A stretch of 7,512 nucleotides of DNA from an uncultured Bacteroidales bacterium (lineage in GTDB: Bacteria > Bacteroidota > Bacteroidia > Bacteroidales > UBA932), in the NCBI GenBank assembly GCA_937900465.1, contig CALCEJ010000004.1, forward strand, positions 1 through 7,512, written 5' to 3'. Of the stretch, positions 6,694 through 7,512 are shown piece by piece. The position numbers and the translations under genes are program-made. Under the pieces are notes generated by a model. That model was not told the DNA's origin. It searched no databases and saw only the letters and a program-made list of their open reading frames with translations. Position 1 is the stretch's first letter. Every line of letters begins with the position of its first letter.

Positions 6694-7262
6694 ATTACTT
6701 GGAACTGGAGAGTTGCAATTGTAATCTTGTCGCCTTTGCTGAATCCGCAAGGCTGGTTGGAGCCAAGCTGCTTTCCGTTAACAAAGGTGCCGTTGGTTGA
6801 GCCGTAGTCCATAATTTCCCATCCGCCGGGACCCTTCCGGAATTCGCCGTGACGGCCTGAGACATACTGGCAGGTGCTGAATTCGGGATAAACTCCGCTC
6901 CTTCTTCCGAACGGACCTTCCTTTATCGTTATGGTGAGACCTTCACCGACAAGTTTCAGAGGGGCATCCTGCTGGATGCGGGGTTGTGCCGCAGTTGTCT
7001 CGGGAGCCTCCACCGCCTTCGGAGGGGCAGCAACTTCCGGAGCTGCCTTCGGAGGGGCAGCAACTTCCGGAGCCGCCGTCTGTTTAGCTGCAGCTCCGGC
7101 GAAGAACTGCTCCGCAGGAACGGTGTTCTCCCCGCAGGCGGGGCAGATACTCCCCTTTTTGGGGGTTCCGCAGTCAGGACAGTACGAAAGATGCTGGCCG
7201 CACTGGTCGCAGTAGCGGCTGTCGTCATCTATCTGTTGTTTGCAGTATGGGCAGGTAATCAT
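6690..7262 (-). CDS. Zinc-ribbon and FHA-domain protein
   Basis: This 190-residue protein has three parts. The N-terminus holds two zinc-ribbon knuckle pairs, C4-x2-C7 with C18-x2-C21 and C28-x2-C31 with C40-x2-C43. A disordered Ala/Pro/Glu linker follows (about 50-100), including two copies of APEVAAPPKA (64-83). The C-terminus (about 102-190) is a forkhead-associated domain, which binds phosphothreonine peptides. The FHA hallmarks are present: GR at 119-120, the SxRH element (S135, R137, H138), GSTNGT (154-159) and NG (162-163), so phosphopeptide binding should be intact. The start ATG overlaps the stop of the AAA+ gene (ATGA), and its own stop overlaps the PP2C start in the same way, so all three are tightly coupled. 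It probably acts as a cytoplasmic adaptor that is phosphorylated or recruited by an unseen Thr kinase and reset by the PP2C enzyme. The partner of the zinc ribbons cannot be told from the sequence. Confidence 0.95.
   Translation of the reverse strand: MITCPYCKQQIDDDSRYCDQCGQHLSYCPDCGTPKKGSICPACGENTVPAEQFFAGAAAKQTAAPEVAAPPKAAPEVAAPPKAVEAPETTAAQPRIQQDAPLKLVGEGLTITIKEGPFGRRSGVYPEFSTCQYVSGRHGEFRKGPGGWEIMDYGSTNGTFVNGKQLGSNQPCGFSKGDKITIATLQFQVI
7015..7080. repeat. Two-copy 30-bp in-frame tandem repeat in linker
   Basis: Bases 7021-7050 and 7051-7080 are near-identical 30-bp units with two differences. Taken as 7015-7043 and 7045-7073, 29 bases match exactly. Because the unit is 30 bp, gain or loss of copies keeps the frame. 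It encodes the duplicated APEVAAPPKA of the FHA protein's flexible linker, so copy number would set the distance between the zinc ribbons and the FHA domain. Confidence 0.9.
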
Positions 7263-7512
7263 AGCACGTCCTCCATCTTGATGGTTTTCATTTCTTCAGC
7301 GCTGTAGCTGTCCGGATCCTTCATTACGCGGGCGCTCGTGCGGCGGGAAATCTCGTCGAAGAGGTTTCTGGCGCTACGGCCGTTTCCGAAGTCGTGGCCG
7401 CGGTTGTTGTACATCGCGGTGAGTCTTCCCCGGATAAAGTTTTCCGCATCAGGATCCACCGTGAAGCCTTTTTTCTTTGCGTTGATAAGGAATATCTGAT
7501 ACAGCCGGGCGG
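7259..7512 (-). CDS. AAA+ ATPase of CbbX/SpoVK type, C-terminal 83 residues only
   Basis: The frame is open from the right edge to the TGA at 7261-7259, giving 83 visible residues; the start and the ATPase core lie outside the window. The fragment fits the helical lid of the CbbX/SpoVK branch of AAA+ ATPases: a helix with YQIFLINAKKKGFTVD, then FGNGRSARNLFDEISRRTSAR (visible residues 41-61). The Arg of the GNGR segment (R45) is where this family carries its sensor-2 arginine. Such ATPases form hexameric rings that remodel protein partners, as CbbX does for rubisco. Walker A and B cannot be checked. The TGA overlaps the FHA start, and the group continues with PP2C and a membrane protein, so this AAA+ protein probably acts in the same phospho-regulated process. 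Family assignment rests on the short lid alone and is fairly, not fully, sure. Confidence 0.78.
   Translation of the reverse strand, partial: ARLYQIFLINAKKKGFTVDPDAENFIRGRLTAMYNNRGHDFGNGRSARNLFDEISRRTSARVMKDPDSYSAEEMKTIKMEDVL
7270..7274 (-). promoter_or_regulatory. Shine-Dalgarno-like GGAGG before the FHA gene
   Basis: On the minus strand GGAGG lies 7 nt before the FHA-protein ATG, inside the last codons of the AAA+ gene. None of the other starts in the window has a comparable match. It may help reinitiation at the ATGA overlap. It also encodes part of the MEDVL end of the upstream protein, so it could be incidental. Confidence 0.35.

Noticed and set aside
6694..6750. Upstream start adding 19 residues to the PP2C protein
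   Set aside because: The extra residues lie within the FHA-domain coding end and look unlike the family, while the inner ATG forms the same ATGA overlap as the preceding junction.
7259..7459. Separate 66-residue gene starting at GTG 7459
   Set aside because: The frame stays open to the right edge and the upstream residues continue the AAA+ lid helix, so this is the end of a longer gene.
1..7512. tRNA, rRNA, CRISPR array, insertion sequence or riboswitch
   Set aside because: The only noncoding stretch above about 25 bp is 1792-1935, and it shows only promoters and an inverted repeat; no transposase, cloverleaf or spaced repeats were seen.

Overview
The window is a compact, gene-dense stretch of a bacterial chromosome. 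Several signs point to Bacteroidota, probably Bacteroidales. Both putative promoters in the only real intergenic gap match the TTTG / TAnnTTTG consensus of that phylum. Almost no start codon has a Shine-Dalgarno sequence. SerB is the long form with two ACT domains. Base composition is moderate (a little above half G+C by eye), with AT-rich DNA confined to the 1792-1935 gap. The lineage is an inference from these features; no rRNA or marker gene is present.

Layout. (1) Positions 1-1791, minus strand: a HypB-type GTPase followed after 10 bp by an iron-sulfur protein that runs off the left edge. (2) Positions 1792-1935: a divergent promoter region with a perfect 11-bp inverted repeat whose arms lie on the two core elements of the hypB-side promoter. 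(3) Positions 1936-4640, plus strand: a DUF1846/UPF0371 protein and phosphoserine phosphatase SerB, overlapping as ATGA. (4) Positions 4644-7512, minus strand, convergent with serB with only 3 bp between the stop codons: read in the direction of transcription, the C-terminal end of a CbbX/SpoVK-like AAA+ ATPase (entering from the right edge), a zinc-ribbon plus FHA protein, a PP2C-type phosphatase, and a four-helix membrane protein with a helical cytoplasmic tail. The first two junctions in this group are 4-base ATGA overlaps.

How the genes may work together. The right-hand group looks like a phospho-signalling module. The FHA domain would read phosphothreonine, the PP2C enzyme would erase it, the AAA+ protein would remodel a partner, and the membrane protein would link the system to the envelope. 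The kinase that such a set needs is not in the window. The middle pair couples the last step of serine synthesis to a conserved protein of unknown function. The left-hand pair places a nickel-chaperone-type GTPase next to a multi-cysteine redox protein, with no hydrogenase subunit or other hyp gene in view.

The most novel-looking items are the HypB/Fe-S pair with its inverted-repeat promoter and the AAA-FHA-PP2C-membrane module. Each protein family is already known, so any novelty lies in the combinations.
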